Positions 24,519-33,457 of a stretch of DNA of 64,000 bases are shown here, in pieces. Both the position numbers and the translations under genes were made by a program. The stretch lies in contig CAIXZF010000115.1 of assembly GCA_903923925.1 (NCBI GenBank), positions 1 through 64,000 of the forward strand, written 5' to 3'. This DNA is from an uncultured Bacteroidales bacterium (GTDB lineage Bacteria > Bacteroidota > Bacteroidia > Bacteroidales > CAIXZF01). Each line of letters opens with the position of its first letter. Positions within the stretch are counted from its first letter, which is position 1. Under the pieces are notes generated by a model, which had not been told where the DNA came from, did not search any database, and saw nothing but the letters and a program-made list of their open reading frames with translations.

Positions 24519-25816
24519 AAAAAGTTCTGATAATAACATATTACTGGCCCCCGAGTGGTGGGGCCGGTGTTCAGCGGTGGTTGAAATTTGTAAAATACCT
24601 GCGCGATTTCGGCTGGGAACCTATTATTTTTACTCCTGAAAATCCTGAACTTCCAGAAACAGATCTTAGCCTTCTGAATGATGTTCCCGAAAAGCTGACA
24701 ATACTAAAAACACCCATCTGGGAGCCCTATAATTTCTACAAAAAGTTTACTGGAAAAGCAAAAGAAACACGAATCTCAGCAGGCTTTCTGAAAGAAGAGA
24801 AAAAGAGTAAATTTTCTGATTCCATTTCTGTATGGATCAGGGGGAATTTTTTTATTCCGGATGCCCGGAAATTCTGGATAAAACCTTCTGTGAAATTTCT
24901 TTCCGACTATCTGAAAATTAATAAAACAGACGCAATCGTATCCACCGGCCCTCCGCATTCCTGTCATTTAATTGCCTTAGGCATCAAACAAAAATTGAAT
25001 ATTCCCTGGCTGGCCGACTTCAGGGATCCCTGGACTGGCATAGATTTCTACCAAGATCTGAAATTAACAACATACGCGGACAAGCAACATAAACAATTCG
25101 AAAATCAGGTGCTAAAAAACGCTGATTCGGTTGTCGTAATCAGTCCTACTATGGCGGATGAATTTCAATTGCTGTTAAATAAAAATTACACAGTTATTAC
25201 GAACGGTTACGACGACTCAGATTATTCAAATAATCAACGTATTCAACCCGACAAATCCTTTAGTATATCACATATAGGTAGTCTTGTTCCTTCCAGAAAT
25301 CCAAGGTTATTATGGGAAGTTCTTGCTGAAATGATCAACAATGGCCATCCGCTGAAAGATTTTCTGGAAATTAAACTTGTTGGTAAGGTTGATTATTCAG
25401 TATTTGAAGAAACTGAAAAACTGGGTTTAAAATCTTTTATTACAAAGATTGAATATTTGCCGCATACTGATGTTGTAACACTACAAAAACAATCACAAAT
25501 TCTGCTCTTATTAATTAATGATACGCCAAATTCAAAATCAATTCTTACAGGAAAGTTTTTTGAATATCTGGCAGCGCAGCGCCCCATTTTATGCATTGGT
25601 CCTGAAGACGGGGATGCCGCTAAAATACTGGAAGAATGTGCTGCCGGAACTTGTGTTGATTATTTAAATAAAGAAAAACTAAAGAACGTAATTGATCAAT
25701 ATTTTCACGAATATAAAAATGGAATATTGCAAATTAATTCTGCAAAAACTGCGCAATATTCCAGAAAGAATTTAACAATGCAACTTTCGCAGGAATTAAA
25801 CAGAATAATTAACTAA
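24515..25816 (+). CDS. GT4-family glycosyltransferase
   Basis: The 433-residue product begins with KKVLIITYYWPPSGGAGVQRW, the acceptor-side loop of GT-B family 4 transferases. The middle has the ADFRDPWTG motif seen in many Bacteroidota GT4 enzymes. The donor-side half (from about 215) contains ISHIGSLVPSRNP and ends in a GKFFEYLAAQRPIL segment, with the acidic residue expected for nucleotide-sugar binding. The enzyme probably adds a sugar to a lipid-linked glycan at the inner face of the cytoplasmic membrane. Donor and acceptor cannot be told. It overlaps the upstream gene by four bases. Its last 200 bases are visibly AT-rich. Confidence 0.9.
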   Translation: MKKVLIITYYWPPSGGAGVQRWLKFVKYLRDFGWEPIIFTPENPELPETDLSLLNDVPEKLTILKTPIWEPYNFYKKFTGKAKETRISAGFLKEEKKSKFSDSISVWIRGNFFIPDARKFWIKPSVKFLSDYLKINKTDAIVSTGPPHSCHLIALGIKQKLNIPWLADFRDPWTGIDFYQDLKLTTYADKQHKQFENQVLKNADSVVVISPTMADEFQLLLNKNYTVITNGYDDSDYSNNQRIQPDKSFSISHIGSLVPSRNPRLLWEVLAEMINNGHPLKDFLEIKLVGKVDYSVFEETEKLGLKSFITKIEYLPHTDVVTLQKQSQILLLLINDTPNSKSILTGKFFEYLAAQRPILCIGPEDGDAAKILEECAAGTCVDYLNKEKLKNVIDQYFHEYKNGILQINSAKTAQYSRKNLTMQLSQELNRIIN

Positions 25817-25850
25817 AATTAAATAAAATCGCTCAAAAATATTCTGACAT

Positions 25851-26963
25851 ATGTTAGCTAAAAAAGACCCTATTTACGTCACCCAGCCTTTTATGCCGCC
25901 ATTGGAGGAATTCAATGAATATCTGAAGGATATCTGGGATTCGCGCTGGCTGACCAACAATGGGAAATTCCACATACAGCTTGAGCAGGAACTTTGTGAC
26001 TACCTGGGGGTAAAGCACCTCTCGCTATTCTCAAATGGAACTCTCGCCTTAATAGTAGCCTTAAATACACTGCGGATTACCGGCGAAGTAATAACAACAC
26101 CCTTCAGTTTTGTTGCAACAACACATGCGCTGCATTGGAATAGCATCAAACCTGTTTTCGTGGACATTGAACCCGATTATTTCAACCTGGATGTATCGAA
26201 AATAGAGGCCGCAATTACTCCGAAAACCACTGCGATAATGCCAGTACATGTCTACGGAAACCCTTGTTATACAGAGAAAATAGATACTATCGCTAAAACA
26301 TATGGCCTGAGGGTAATTTATGACGCCTGCCATGCCTTTGGAGTAACTCAGAATGAAAATAGCGTATTAAATTCCGGTGATCTTTCTGTATTAAGTTTTC
26401 ATGCAACGAAAGTCTTTAACACCTTCGAAGGGGGTGCAATTATTTGCCATGATGAAGGCACTAAAAAACGTATCGATTTCCTTAAGAATTTTGGCTTTGC
26501 AGATGAGGTAACCGTAGTTTCTCCGGGGATTAATGCCAAAATGAATGAGATCCAGGCTGCCTTTGGATTATTGCAATTAAAGTATCTTGATGAAAACAGA
26601 ATTAAGAGAAAAATAATTGCAGATTTATACAGGGAGCAGTTAAAAAATACTCCGGGAATTTCGATGCTTTATGATATTCCGGGTGTTAAACATTCGTATA
26701 ATTATTTCCCTATTGTTGTTACAAAAGACTACAAAATAAGCAGAGATAAACTTTATGAAACCTTTAAGGAATACAATATATTCAGCAGGCGGTATTTCTA
26801 TCCTCTCATCAGCGAATTTTCAACTTATAGCGCTTTAAGTTCAAGCAATCCTGACAATCTGCCGGTTGCCACAAGCATAGCAAAGCAGGTACTTTGTCTT
26901 CCGATTTATCCTTCTCTGGATTTACAGGATGTAAAAGATATCTGCGAAATAATTAACTCATGA
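25851..26963 (+). CDS. DegT/DnrJ/EryC1-family sugar aminotransferase, VioA-like
   Basis: The 370-residue enzyme is a PLP-dependent nucleotide-sugar aminotransferase. The PLP lysine is K187 (SFHATKVFN), the ring-nitrogen aspartate D158 (YDACHAFG), and SNGT at about 61-64 binds phosphate. The N-terminal phrases PFMPPLEEF and WLTNNGKFH resemble what I recall of VioA, which makes dTDP-4-amino-4,6-dideoxyglucose; the exact sugar is inference. A NeuD/PglD-type acetyltransferase and a GT56-like transferase encoded 2-4 kb downstream would complete a route to a 4-acetamido-4,6-dideoxyhexose. The gene follows the GT4 gene after 34 bases and overlaps the flippase gene by four bases. Confidence 0.88.
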   Translation: MLAKKDPIYVTQPFMPPLEEFNEYLKDIWDSRWLTNNGKFHIQLEQELCDYLGVKHLSLFSNGTLALIVALNTLRITGEVITTPFSFVATTHALHWNSIKPVFVDIEPDYFNLDVSKIEAAITPKTTAIMPVHVYGNPCYTEKIDTIAKTYGLRVIYDACHAFGVTQNENSVLNSGDLSVLSFHATKVFNTFEGGAIICHDEGTKKRIDFLKNFGFADEVTVVSPGINAKMNEIQAAFGLLQLKYLDENRIKRKIIADLYREQLKNTPGISMLYDIPGVKHSYNYFPIVVTKDYKISRDKLYETFKEYNIFSRRYFYPLISEFSTYSALSSSNPDNLPVATSIAKQVLCLPIYPSLDLQDVKDICEIINS

Positions 26964-28435
26964 AGTTAAATTTAAGGGAATTATTCAAGTTATCAGCAAT
27001 TTACACCCTTATAGGTGCACTCCCTCCATTGCTACAGCTAATTGTTCAGCCTGTAATGGAAGGAAAAAACAAGCTGGGCCCGGTTGATTTCTCTCAGCTG
27101 GCCATTCTTGAAACCATTATTTCCCTTGTTTTCGTGCTTACAATTCATTCGGTAAGCTATTCTATAGGAAGGTTGTATTACGATTACATGGATGATGCCA
27201 AGGGCTATAAGAAGCTGGTTGCAACATCCTTCATCTCTGTGATCGGAAGAGGGTTGCTATTGCTGGCAATTGGATTCATTTTCAGCCGGCAGATTGGGGC
27301 ATTATTTTCTCAACCGGCCCTGCAAAATTTTCATTCTTATGGTTATGTTGCAATTATATCAGGTATCAACAGAGCATTAATTAATGCGGCAAGCATTTTA
27401 TACAGAAATGAAAAAAGAGTATTCAGATTTGTGATAATCAATGTCGGACTTGCTGTTTTCAGAACCTTATTTCAGATAATCGGTGTTTTCTACTGGAATA
27501 TGAGTTTCCTTGGCTATGCCTACGGAACTGCAATAGGCAGCACAATTGTTGTGCTTATTATGATGATCGTAATATTCTACCGTAGCGGTGTTACTTTCGA
27601 CCGGAAAATATTCCACGAAATGAATGTTTACGGAAGGCCGCTTTTCTATTTTAGCTTGTTGAATTGGGGTTTAAGTTTCTCTGACAGATTTTTTCTGGAA
27701 TCAAATCCGGTAACGTTGGGAATTTATGATAATGCATTAAAATTTGCCCTGGGAATTCAACTTATTCTGCAAGGTTTACAATCGGCATCTCAGCCTGAAA
27801 TATTCAGGTTTATGAAGGAAGGAATAATGGAAAAAATAGAAGAAATAAAAAAGATTTCCAATATTCAGATTTTGCAATCAGAATTATTTATCGGGCTTTC
27901 GATTTTACCAACAATGTTGTTTTTATTTCTATTTTATAAAACAGATGTTAGGCTTTCTGCAGGTATTATCGGCATAGTTTACACCAAGTACATTTTAATC
28001 AGTTCTATGATTATTTTTGCTATGCCTTTGTACTATATGAAAATAACAAAAGCATTTTTTTATATTAATTCAAGCGTTGTCATTATTAACCTGGGATTGA
28101 ATTACTTACTTATACCTTTTTGGGGTTATTATGGGGCAATTTCAGCATCAGTTTTAGCATTACTTGCACAAACATTATTAATTTATTATTATCAGAATAA
28201 AAGAGTTCCTATTCCATGGAATCTGACAAAATTATTATGGTTTCCTATATCACAGGTAGGAGTTGCAATAATTCTGGAAATAATTAAAATAGCATTTAAT
28301 TTACCAGCAGTTTTAATGTCGGCAATTTTATGTTTTTATATTTTTTCAGGGGTATTTATTTTATATCAGAATGAAATAAAAATGTACAGTAAACGAATTT
28401 ATTTTTTTCTGAATAAAAACAAATTTCAAGTCTGA
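26960..28435 (+). CDS. Polysaccharide flippase, Wzx/MOP superfamily
   Basis: The 491-residue protein has about 12-14 membrane helices evenly spaced along its length, starting near LSAIYTLIGALPPLLQLIV and ending with LMSAILCFYIFSGVFILY. This is the form of the RfbX/Wzx branch of the MOP superfamily, which moves undecaprenyl-linked oligosaccharides across the inner membrane. It is coupled to the aminotransferase gene by a four-base overlap. The second half, from about 28000, is notably AT-rich. It is the last gene of this plus-strand operon. Confidence 0.88.
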   Translation: MKLNLRELFKLSAIYTLIGALPPLLQLIVQPVMEGKNKLGPVDFSQLAILETIISLVFVLTIHSVSYSIGRLYYDYMDDAKGYKKLVATSFISVIGRGLLLLAIGFIFSRQIGALFSQPALQNFHSYGYVAIISGINRALINAASILYRNEKRVFRFVIINVGLAVFRTLFQIIGVFYWNMSFLGYAYGTAIGSTIVVLIMMIVIFYRSGVTFDRKIFHEMNVYGRPLFYFSLLNWGLSFSDRFFLESNPVTLGIYDNALKFALGIQLILQGLQSASQPEIFRFMKEGIMEKIEEIKKISNIQILQSELFIGLSILPTMLFLFLFYKTDVRLSAGIIGIVYTKYILISSMIIFAMPLYYMKITKAFFYINSSVVIINLGLNYLLIPFWGYYGAISASVLALLAQTLLIYYYQNKRVPIPWNLTKLLWFPISQVGVAIILEIIKIAFNLPAVLMSAILCFYIFSGVFILYQNEIKMYSKRIYFFLNKNKFQV

Positions 28436-28674
28436 AAAAATAACACAAAAGGCAATATAGCCCTGCCTTGTTAAGACGATATTACAAATTTTCATAAACC
28501 TCGTTAAACAGATATTCTCACATGGACGTTCTACCTGCTCTTTTAGGTAATACTAATATTGCAGGATAATGGAAGTATCATAAATCTCCGGAGGAGATTA
28601 ATGAAATTGGGTTGGGGTTAAAATGGAAGGTAAATAATCTTCGGGGTTGGCTCTTTCAGGTTTGGGATGAGAAT
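28436..28674. other. Convergent gap with repeat copy
   Basis: These 239 bases separate two converging glycan operons. They contain a weak hairpin (AAGGCA/TGCCTT near 28449-28470) with no T tract and one copy of the dispersed palindromic repeat. No gene is supported. Confidence 0.5.
28583..28608 (+). repeat. Dispersed intergenic palindromic repeat, copy 2
   Basis: AATCTCC (28583-28589) and GGAGATT (28593-28599) form a seven-base inverted repeat around a three-base spacer, followed by AATGAAATT. The 17 bases 28592-28608 are identical to 1876-1892. Confidence 0.55.
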
Positions 28675-29823
28675 TTATTTCTCAATAAATTCCGCAAATG
28701 AAATCTTCATATCAGCAATAACTTTTTCACTTCCGAATTCTCTCTGAAGTACAATTCTGTTCTGTGCAATCTGCTCATCAGATAATGCATCAAAAACAGC
28801 ACTATCGTTTACCTGAAAATCACGTTGAAGGCTGAAAATATGTATGCCGATACGTTTAAAATAGGTGTATATTGTGGTAAATTCGTTGACATAAATTCTT
28901 GCACCAAGCCAGGCAGCACTGATAATATTTCCAATAGCCTGTTGCCTGTAGTGATTCATTATTACACAGGAACACGTCAGGTATAAGGCGTTGTACTCAT
29001 TTAACTTCATGAAATCATTAAGCGGAGTGAAGTTATCTCCCAGCACTTTTTTGCCATATTCGTTAATGTATCCTGCATATTTCATATTCCCGTAACTAAG
29101 CGGGACAATTACCTTTCTGTCCTGAAAATCGGCTCCGGAAATAAGCTCGAATGCCTCCGCATGATTTGATGTAAAACTGCTGCTGTTTCCAATTAAAATA
29201 TTACCCCTTTTTACTACTTTTTTATCTAGTAAATCTTTGCCAACAAAACCTTCTATCGTAGAATAAATAAACCATAATGAAGGCCTTTTAATGTTGGAAT
29301 ATTGTTCAAAATACTTAATTTCTTCAGGCATGAAATGAACAATATAATCCATGCCTTTAAACACACGATGAAGTGAGCGGTTGAATAGTTTCTGCAGTAT
29401 TCGTTGTACCGGAATAAATATTCTGTAGGGTGCCAGTTTATAATAAATCCTGTTGGTAAGTGGTCCATGAAAATGATGCGGAAAAATATCAGACATCGAA
29501 ATCTCAGCTCCATAAAGATCCCAGCTTAAGGGAGGCCTTTCGGGCTGATTTTTAATTAAATCAAGTGCCACAGTTGCATTTGTAAGCAAGAGGCTGTGAA
29601 ATAACACCAATGAGTAGTTTTTAACAGTAAGCCTGCCAAGAAATTCATAGTATTTATCTGAATTAAGCTGATAATATTGAATTTCTGAAGTTGTGCCCGA
29701 AGAATCAATTGTTGGCTGCCTGCCAATGACAACATATTCGCCTGGAATGCCAGCAGACTCAAAGCAATCACGACCTAATTTCAGGAATGTAGTAAGGCCC
29801 GTAAAAATATGAAGTATGGTCAT
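28675..29823 (-). CDS. GT56-like 4-acetamido-dideoxyhexose transferase
   Basis: The 382-residue protein resembles E. coli WecF (GT56), which adds Fuc4NAc to lipid II of enterobacterial common antigen. Matching stretches are ILIGNSSSFTSNHAEAF (compare ILVGNSGDRSNEH as I recall it), KVIVPLSYGN, and NHYRQQAIGNIISAAWLGARI. The start MTILHIF is also WecF-like. The likely role is cytoplasmic-face transfer of a 4-amino-sugar to a lipid-linked glycan. It lies eight bases after the NeuD-type acetyltransferase gene, in the same minus-strand unit, which supports a shared amino-sugar substrate. The acceptor is unknown. Confidence 0.75.
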   Translation of the reverse strand: MTILHIFTGLTTFLKLGRDCFESAGIPGEYVVIGRQPTIDSSGTTSEIQYYQLNSDKYYEFLGRLTVKNYSLVLFHSLLLTNATVALDLIKNQPERPPLSWDLYGAEISMSDIFPHHFHGPLTNRIYYKLAPYRIFIPVQRILQKLFNRSLHRVFKGMDYIVHFMPEEIKYFEQYSNIKRPSLWFIYSTIEGFVGKDLLDKKVVKRGNILIGNSSSFTSNHAEAFELISGADFQDRKVIVPLSYGNMKYAGYINEYGKKVLGDNFTPLNDFMKLNEYNALYLTCSCVIMNHYRQQAIGNIISAAWLGARIYVNEFTTIYTYFKRIGIHIFSLQRDFQVNDSAVFDALSDEQIAQNRIVLQREFGSEKVIADMKISFAEFIEK

Positions 29824-29831
29824 ATAGCCCT

Positions 29832-30497
29832 TTAGCTAAAGAGATTATTGTTCCTGTAATTTTCTTTTTTAACTACAGCAGGCATACCAACTGCTAAGAC
29901 ATTATCCGGAATATCCTTTGTTACAACGGCTCCTGCACCAACAACACAATTTTTACCAATGGTTCTTTTCTGAATAATAGTTGCAGAGGATCCAATAAAT
30001 GTATTGTCGTGTATTGTAACATTCCCGCCTATATTCGCTCCTGGTGATATGCTGCAATAATTACCAACAATTGTATTATGTTCAATAATACAGGATGAAT
30101 TAATTACACAAAACTCACCAATAGTACTTTCAACATTAACAAAAGAATTACTGAGAACAACAGTTCCTTGTCCGATTGAAGTATAATTGGCTACACAAGA
30201 TTTAGGAGATATTATGCTTGGGAAAATAATATCAGAATTTATAGAATTAATTTTCTGCACAACTTTTTGCCTGTTGAAAACATCACCAATTCCAACAACA
30301 ACATTATTGGTTCCATAAACTTCAAGGCAGTTTTTCAGAATTGTTTCATCGCCAATTGTCTTATAATTCAATACCCTGCTTCCTTTTGGCTGAAAAGAAT
30401 CTATGAAGCCTACAATTTCATAATTCAGCAATTCTAATACTACTGCAATGCTTCTTGCATGGCCTGAAGAACCAAAAACTATTATTCTATTGTTCAT
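29832..30497 (-). CDS. NeuD/PglD-type sugar O/N-acetyltransferase
   Basis: The 221-residue protein has an N-terminal Rossmann-like sugar-nucleotide domain (IIVFGSSGHARSI, residues 5-17) and, from about residue 90, left-handed beta-helix hexapeptide repeats (for example TSIGQGTVVLSNS, NTIVGNYCSISPGANIGGNVTI). This two-part form is shared by PglD, NeuD and VioB, which transfer acetyl from acetyl-CoA to UDP- or dTDP-linked amino sugars. Its place next to a GT56-like transferase and near a VioA-like aminotransferase suggests N-acetylation of a dTDP-4-amino-4,6-dideoxyhexose. The exact sugar is not shown by the sequence. Confidence 0.88.
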   Translation of the reverse strand: MNNRIIVFGSSGHARSIAVVLELLNYEIVGFIDSFQPKGSRVLNYKTIGDETILKNCLEVYGTNNVVVGIGDVFNRQKVVQKINSINSDIIFPSIISPKSCVANYTSIGQGTVVLSNSFVNVESTIGEFCVINSSCIIEHNTIVGNYCSISPGANIGGNVTIHDNTFIGSSATIIQKRTIGKNCVVGAGAVVTKDIPDNVLAVGMPAVVKKENYRNNNLFS

Positions 30498-30598
30498 CTT
30501 TTAGTAATTTGGGGATTTCATTCATCATTTTAAGTTCAGTTCAGTTTTTATTGTATAGTCCATTGTTCTGTATAGATATAGCATGCTTACAATTATAT

Positions 30599-31522
30599 TT
30601 ATATAGCATTTTTGGCTTGCTGTATGCTTGTGTTAAGTTCGAAACCGATGATTAGAACAAGGGAAAAAATGTAGGTCCAAACCAGGAGAATCAGGATAGT
30701 ACCTATGGATCCGTAGAGGGCATTGTATTTTGAAAAATTCCGTACATAAAAGTCGAAACCTATGGATGAAATAACGGAAAGGAAAGTAGCCAGTGTAGAA
30801 CCTGCAGAAATAAACCTGTACCTGGTTTTCTTCACCGGGCCCAGGTAAAAGACAAATGAAATTCCGAAGAAGAAGAGTGCAACCAGCACTATCCATTTCG
30901 CTGCCAGTAAGGCATAGATAATAAGCAGATCGTTTAAAAGGCCAATTGATTCCATGTAATTGAGAACAAAATTTCCAATAGTAAGCAATGCTATTGCAAC
31001 AATTGTGAGAAGAGCGAGAATAATAACCAGAAGCAGTGAAATAAAACGTTGTTTAACAGCTTTCCTTGTTTCTGATTTGTGAATACTCATATTGAATGCA
31101 AGAATCAGACTGTTAATTCCGCTGGTTGAGAAATACAGAGCCATGAGAAACCCGAAGGAAAGCAATCCACCCTGTTTCCGGGTGATAATATCGAATACTG
31201 TAGATTCGATTGTTAAATAGGCATTTTCGGGCATCAGGCCCTTTAGCAGGCCCATTAGAGTAGTTTCAAAATTGGCAATTGGCAAGTACGGAATTATTGT
31301 AAAGAAGAAGATTATAGCAGGAAAGAGGGCTATAAAAAAGCTATAAGCAACAGCAGAAGCCCTTGAAGTAACAGCGCCTTTGGAGATAGCAAGGTAAAAA
31401 AACACAGCCACTTCATAAACCGATAATCCCTGAAAACCCGGGAGAGATATCTGTTTACTAAACTGGATCAACCTGATAATAAAAGAAAGTCGAAGAAGAT
31501 GCTGGATTAATTTGGGTTTCAT
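30599..31522 (-). CDS. YihY/UPF0761 (BrkB-like) membrane protein
   Basis: The 307-residue protein has about six membrane helices and the family features: SRASAVAYSFFIALFPAIIFFF in the first helix region, FYLGPVKKTRYRFISAGS before the fifth, and YGSIGTILILLVWTYIFSLVLIIG near the end. YihY/BrkB proteins are inner-membrane proteins once annotated as ribonuclease BN; their function is unsettled. The gene starts four bases after nadC, so it is read from the nadC/DUF4783 promoter. The same order is frequent in Bacteroidota. Confidence 0.9.
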   Translation of the reverse strand: MKPKLIQHLLRLSFIIRLIQFSKQISLPGFQGLSVYEVAVFFYLAISKGAVTSRASAVAYSFFIALFPAIIFFFTIIPYLPIANFETTLMGLLKGLMPENAYLTIESTVFDIITRKQGGLLSFGFLMALYFSTSGINSLILAFNMSIHKSETRKAVKQRFISLLLVIILALLTIVAIALLTIGNFVLNYMESIGLLNDLLIIYALLAAKWIVLVALFFFGISFVFYLGPVKKTRYRFISAGSTLATFLSVISSIGFDFYVRNFSKYNALYGSIGTILILLVWTYIFSLVLIIGFELNTSIQQAKNAI

Positions 31523-31526
31523 AGCT

Positions 31527-32366
31527 TTAGATTACAGCTTTGAGGCTCATATCGAGGCTATGAATCTGGTGTGTTAAGGCGCCAACAGAAATAAAATCGA
31601 CTCCGCAGGCGGCGTAATCTCTGACATTTGCGAGTGTTATGCCTCCCGATGCCTCTGTTTCGAATCTGCCATCAATCAGGTTCACTGCTTTTGTGATATC
31701 CGGCAAAGCAAAATTATCGAGCATTATTCTGTGAACACCCCCGAGAGCGATTATTGTTTCAACATCTTTAAGTGAACGTGCTTCTATTTCGATTTTCAGA
31801 GGCTTTCCAAGAGCGATCAGGTAATTTGCGACATCACGTATTGCTTCTTCAATTCCGCCTGCATAATCGATGTGATTATCTTTAATGAGAATCATATCGA
31901 ACAGGCCAAATCTGTGATTCAGGGCGCCACCAATTCTCACAGCATCTTTTTCAATGAGGCGGAAATTCGGAGTAGTTTTACGGGTATCGAGGATTTTTGC
32001 CTTAAAGCCAGAAACAGCATCCACATATTTCCTTGCTACAGTGGCTATTCCACTCATTCTCTGCATGAAATTAAGGACCAGTCGCTCGGAAGTTAAAATA
32101 GAACGAGAGGAGCCTGAAACAAAGAAGGCGATGTCTGAGTGTTTAACTTTATCTCCTTCATTCAGCAGCAATTCGACAGAGAGTTGCGGATCAACAAGGT
32201 TAAAAACCTTTTTTGCGACATTTAAGCCGGCAAGGATTCCATCTTCTTTAAGGATAAGTTTTGCTTTTCCGGAAGCTTTTTCAGGAACAGTTGAAAGTGT
32301 TGTATGATCACCATCACCAATATCTTCACGGAGTGCGGAAATAATAATTTCGTCGAGAGTATTCAT
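31527..32366 (-). CDS. nadC: Nicotinate-nucleotide pyrophosphorylase (carboxylating)
   Basis: NadC turns quinolinate and PRPP into nicotinate mononucleotide, CO2 and pyrophosphate in de novo NAD synthesis. The 279-residue enzyme has the family motifs EDIGDGDHTT at the N-terminus, ERLVLNFMQRMSGIAT, the KILDTRKTTPNFR loop that binds quinolinate, KDNH, and EASGGI near the end. The chosen start (MNTLDEI) is seven codons inside the longest frame because it aligns with the usual N-terminus. Neither nadA nor nadB is in the window. It lies between DUF4783 and yihY genes, all on the minus strand with short gaps. Confidence 0.95.
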   Translation of the reverse strand: MNTLDEIIISALREDIGDGDHTTLSTVPEKASGKAKLILKEDGILAGLNVAKKVFNLVDPQLSVELLLNEGDKVKHSDIAFFVSGSSRSILTSERLVLNFMQRMSGIATVARKYVDAVSGFKAKILDTRKTTPNFRLIEKDAVRIGGALNHRFGLFDMILIKDNHIDYAGGIEEAIRDVANYLIALGKPLKIEIEARSLKDVETIIALGGVHRIMLDNFALPDITKAVNLIDGRFETEASGGITLANVRDYAACGVDFISVGALTHQIHSLDMSLKAVI

Positions 32367-32397
32367 TGTGGAAGAATTAAAAGGCATTTAAAAGGCA

Positions 32398-32853
32398 TTA
32401 TTCTTCTTCAAACTGTAGTTGTTGAATATATTGTACATCAGAGACTTTTTTCATGAGGAAATAGGTTCTGAAAGACTTTCCTTTTGCAGAAACATAGGTT
32501 CCTATAAAGAATTGTGAACCATCTTTAGACGCGCCCTGATGATTAATTTTAAAAGACTTTGGAGGATTCTTGGCAAAGAAATCCCTGACAATCTGTTCAG
32601 CCTGTGCTTTGCTGCATGTAATTTCGTTACCAGGTAAACTCAGGTCTATTGAAGAATTAAAGTATTTTGCAAGCGCAGGAGCATTGGCACTTCGAATAGC
32701 AGAAGCAATATCTTCTCCGGAAAAAGCTGTTAATTCCAAGCCACTTACAGCAGGGTTTGATAAGCATGTAAGATTGTAATTTGCAAACAATTGCAGTTGA
32801 TTGAAGAAGCAAAAGACAATAATGCCAAAGAATATTTTAATTGTTGTTTTCAT
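32398..32853 (-). CDS. DUF4783 exported protein
   Basis: The 151-residue protein has a signal peptide (IKIFFGIIVFCFFNQLQLFA) and a small alpha/beta domain of the DUF4783 type, with the typical SAIRSANAPALAKYFNSSIDL and QAEQIVRDFFAKNPP segments and a strand-rich C-terminus. The fold is NTF2-like by pattern. The function is unknown, though the gene often precedes nadC in Bacteroidota, as here. The start MKTTIK was chosen over one six codons upstream because the promoter's predicted transcription start is at about 32874, which leaves room for only a short leader. Confidence 0.85.
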   Translation of the reverse strand: MKTTIKIFFGIIVFCFFNQLQLFANYNLTCLSNPAVSGLELTAFSGEDIASAIRSANAPALAKYFNSSIDLSLPGNEITCSKAQAEQIVRDFFAKNPPKSFKINHQGASKDGSQFFIGTYVSAKGKSFRTYFLMKKVSDVQYIQQLQFEEE

Positions 32854-32880
32854 TGCTGTTGCTTGTTGCAAATATCAAAC

Positions 32881-32910
32881 CAAAGTTAGATGAAAAATGC
32901 CGATTGCAAA
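32881..32910 (-). promoter_or_regulatory. Promoter of the DUF4783-nadC-yihY operon
   Basis: On the minus strand TTTG (32907-32910), 18 bases, TAACTTTG (32881-32888). Both elements are full matches to the Bacteroidota consensus. Confidence 0.75.
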
Positions 32911-32974
32911 ATCAAAACAAAAAAAAACGTGAACAACTCCAATTCTGACTAAATTTACATCACCAATACCGAAC

Positions 32975-33448
32975 ATGAAGATTAGTCTGATATGTATAGG
33001 AAAAACCGATGCCGGTTATTTAAGGGCAGGAATATCTGAATATTCTCAGCGTATTTCGAGGTATTTGTCATTTGAAATAATTGATATACCAGAATTAAAG
33101 AATGTTTCTTCATATTCGGGGTCGCAGATAAAGGAAAAAGAAGCGGAGATTCTGATGAAGAAGTGGCCGGCAGCTGCCTTTACAGTGTTACTTGATGAAC
33201 ATGGTAAGGAGTTCAGATCTGTAGAATTTGCAGGTTTTTTACAAGGCAGAATGAACATGGGAATTAAGCATCTGGTGTTTATTATTGGAGGATCTTACGG
33301 CTTTAGTGAAGAAGTGATAAAGAAGTCGGATTATCAACTTTCATTGTCAAAGATGACTTTTTCGCATCAGCTAGTCAGATTATTATTTACGGAGCAGCTA
33401 TACAGATCGATGACAATACTAAGGAACGAACCCTATCATAACGAATAA
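32975..33448 (+). CDS. rlmH: 23S rRNA pseudouridine-1915 N3-methyltransferase
   Basis: RlmH methylates pseudouridine 1915 in helix 69 of 23S rRNA. The 157-residue protein has the SPOUT-family knot: HLVFIIGGSYGFSEEV binds S-adenosylmethionine, and LSKMTFSHQLVRLLFTEQLYR and the C-terminal PYHNE form the active region. The length is normal. TAAATTTA just upstream (about 32950) may be its -7 element. The gene is divergent from DUF4783/nadC, an order common in the phylum, and only nine bases separate it from the next membrane-protein gene, so the two may be co-transcribed. Confidence 0.95.
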   Translation: MKISLICIGKTDAGYLRAGISEYSQRISRYLSFEIIDIPELKNVSSYSGSQIKEKEAEILMKKWPAAAFTVLLDEHGKEFRSVEFAGFLQGRMNMGIKHLVFIIGGSYGFSEEVIKKSDYQLSLSKMTFSHQLVRLLFTEQLYRSMTILRNEPYHNE

Positions 33449-33457
33449 GCCAGACTC

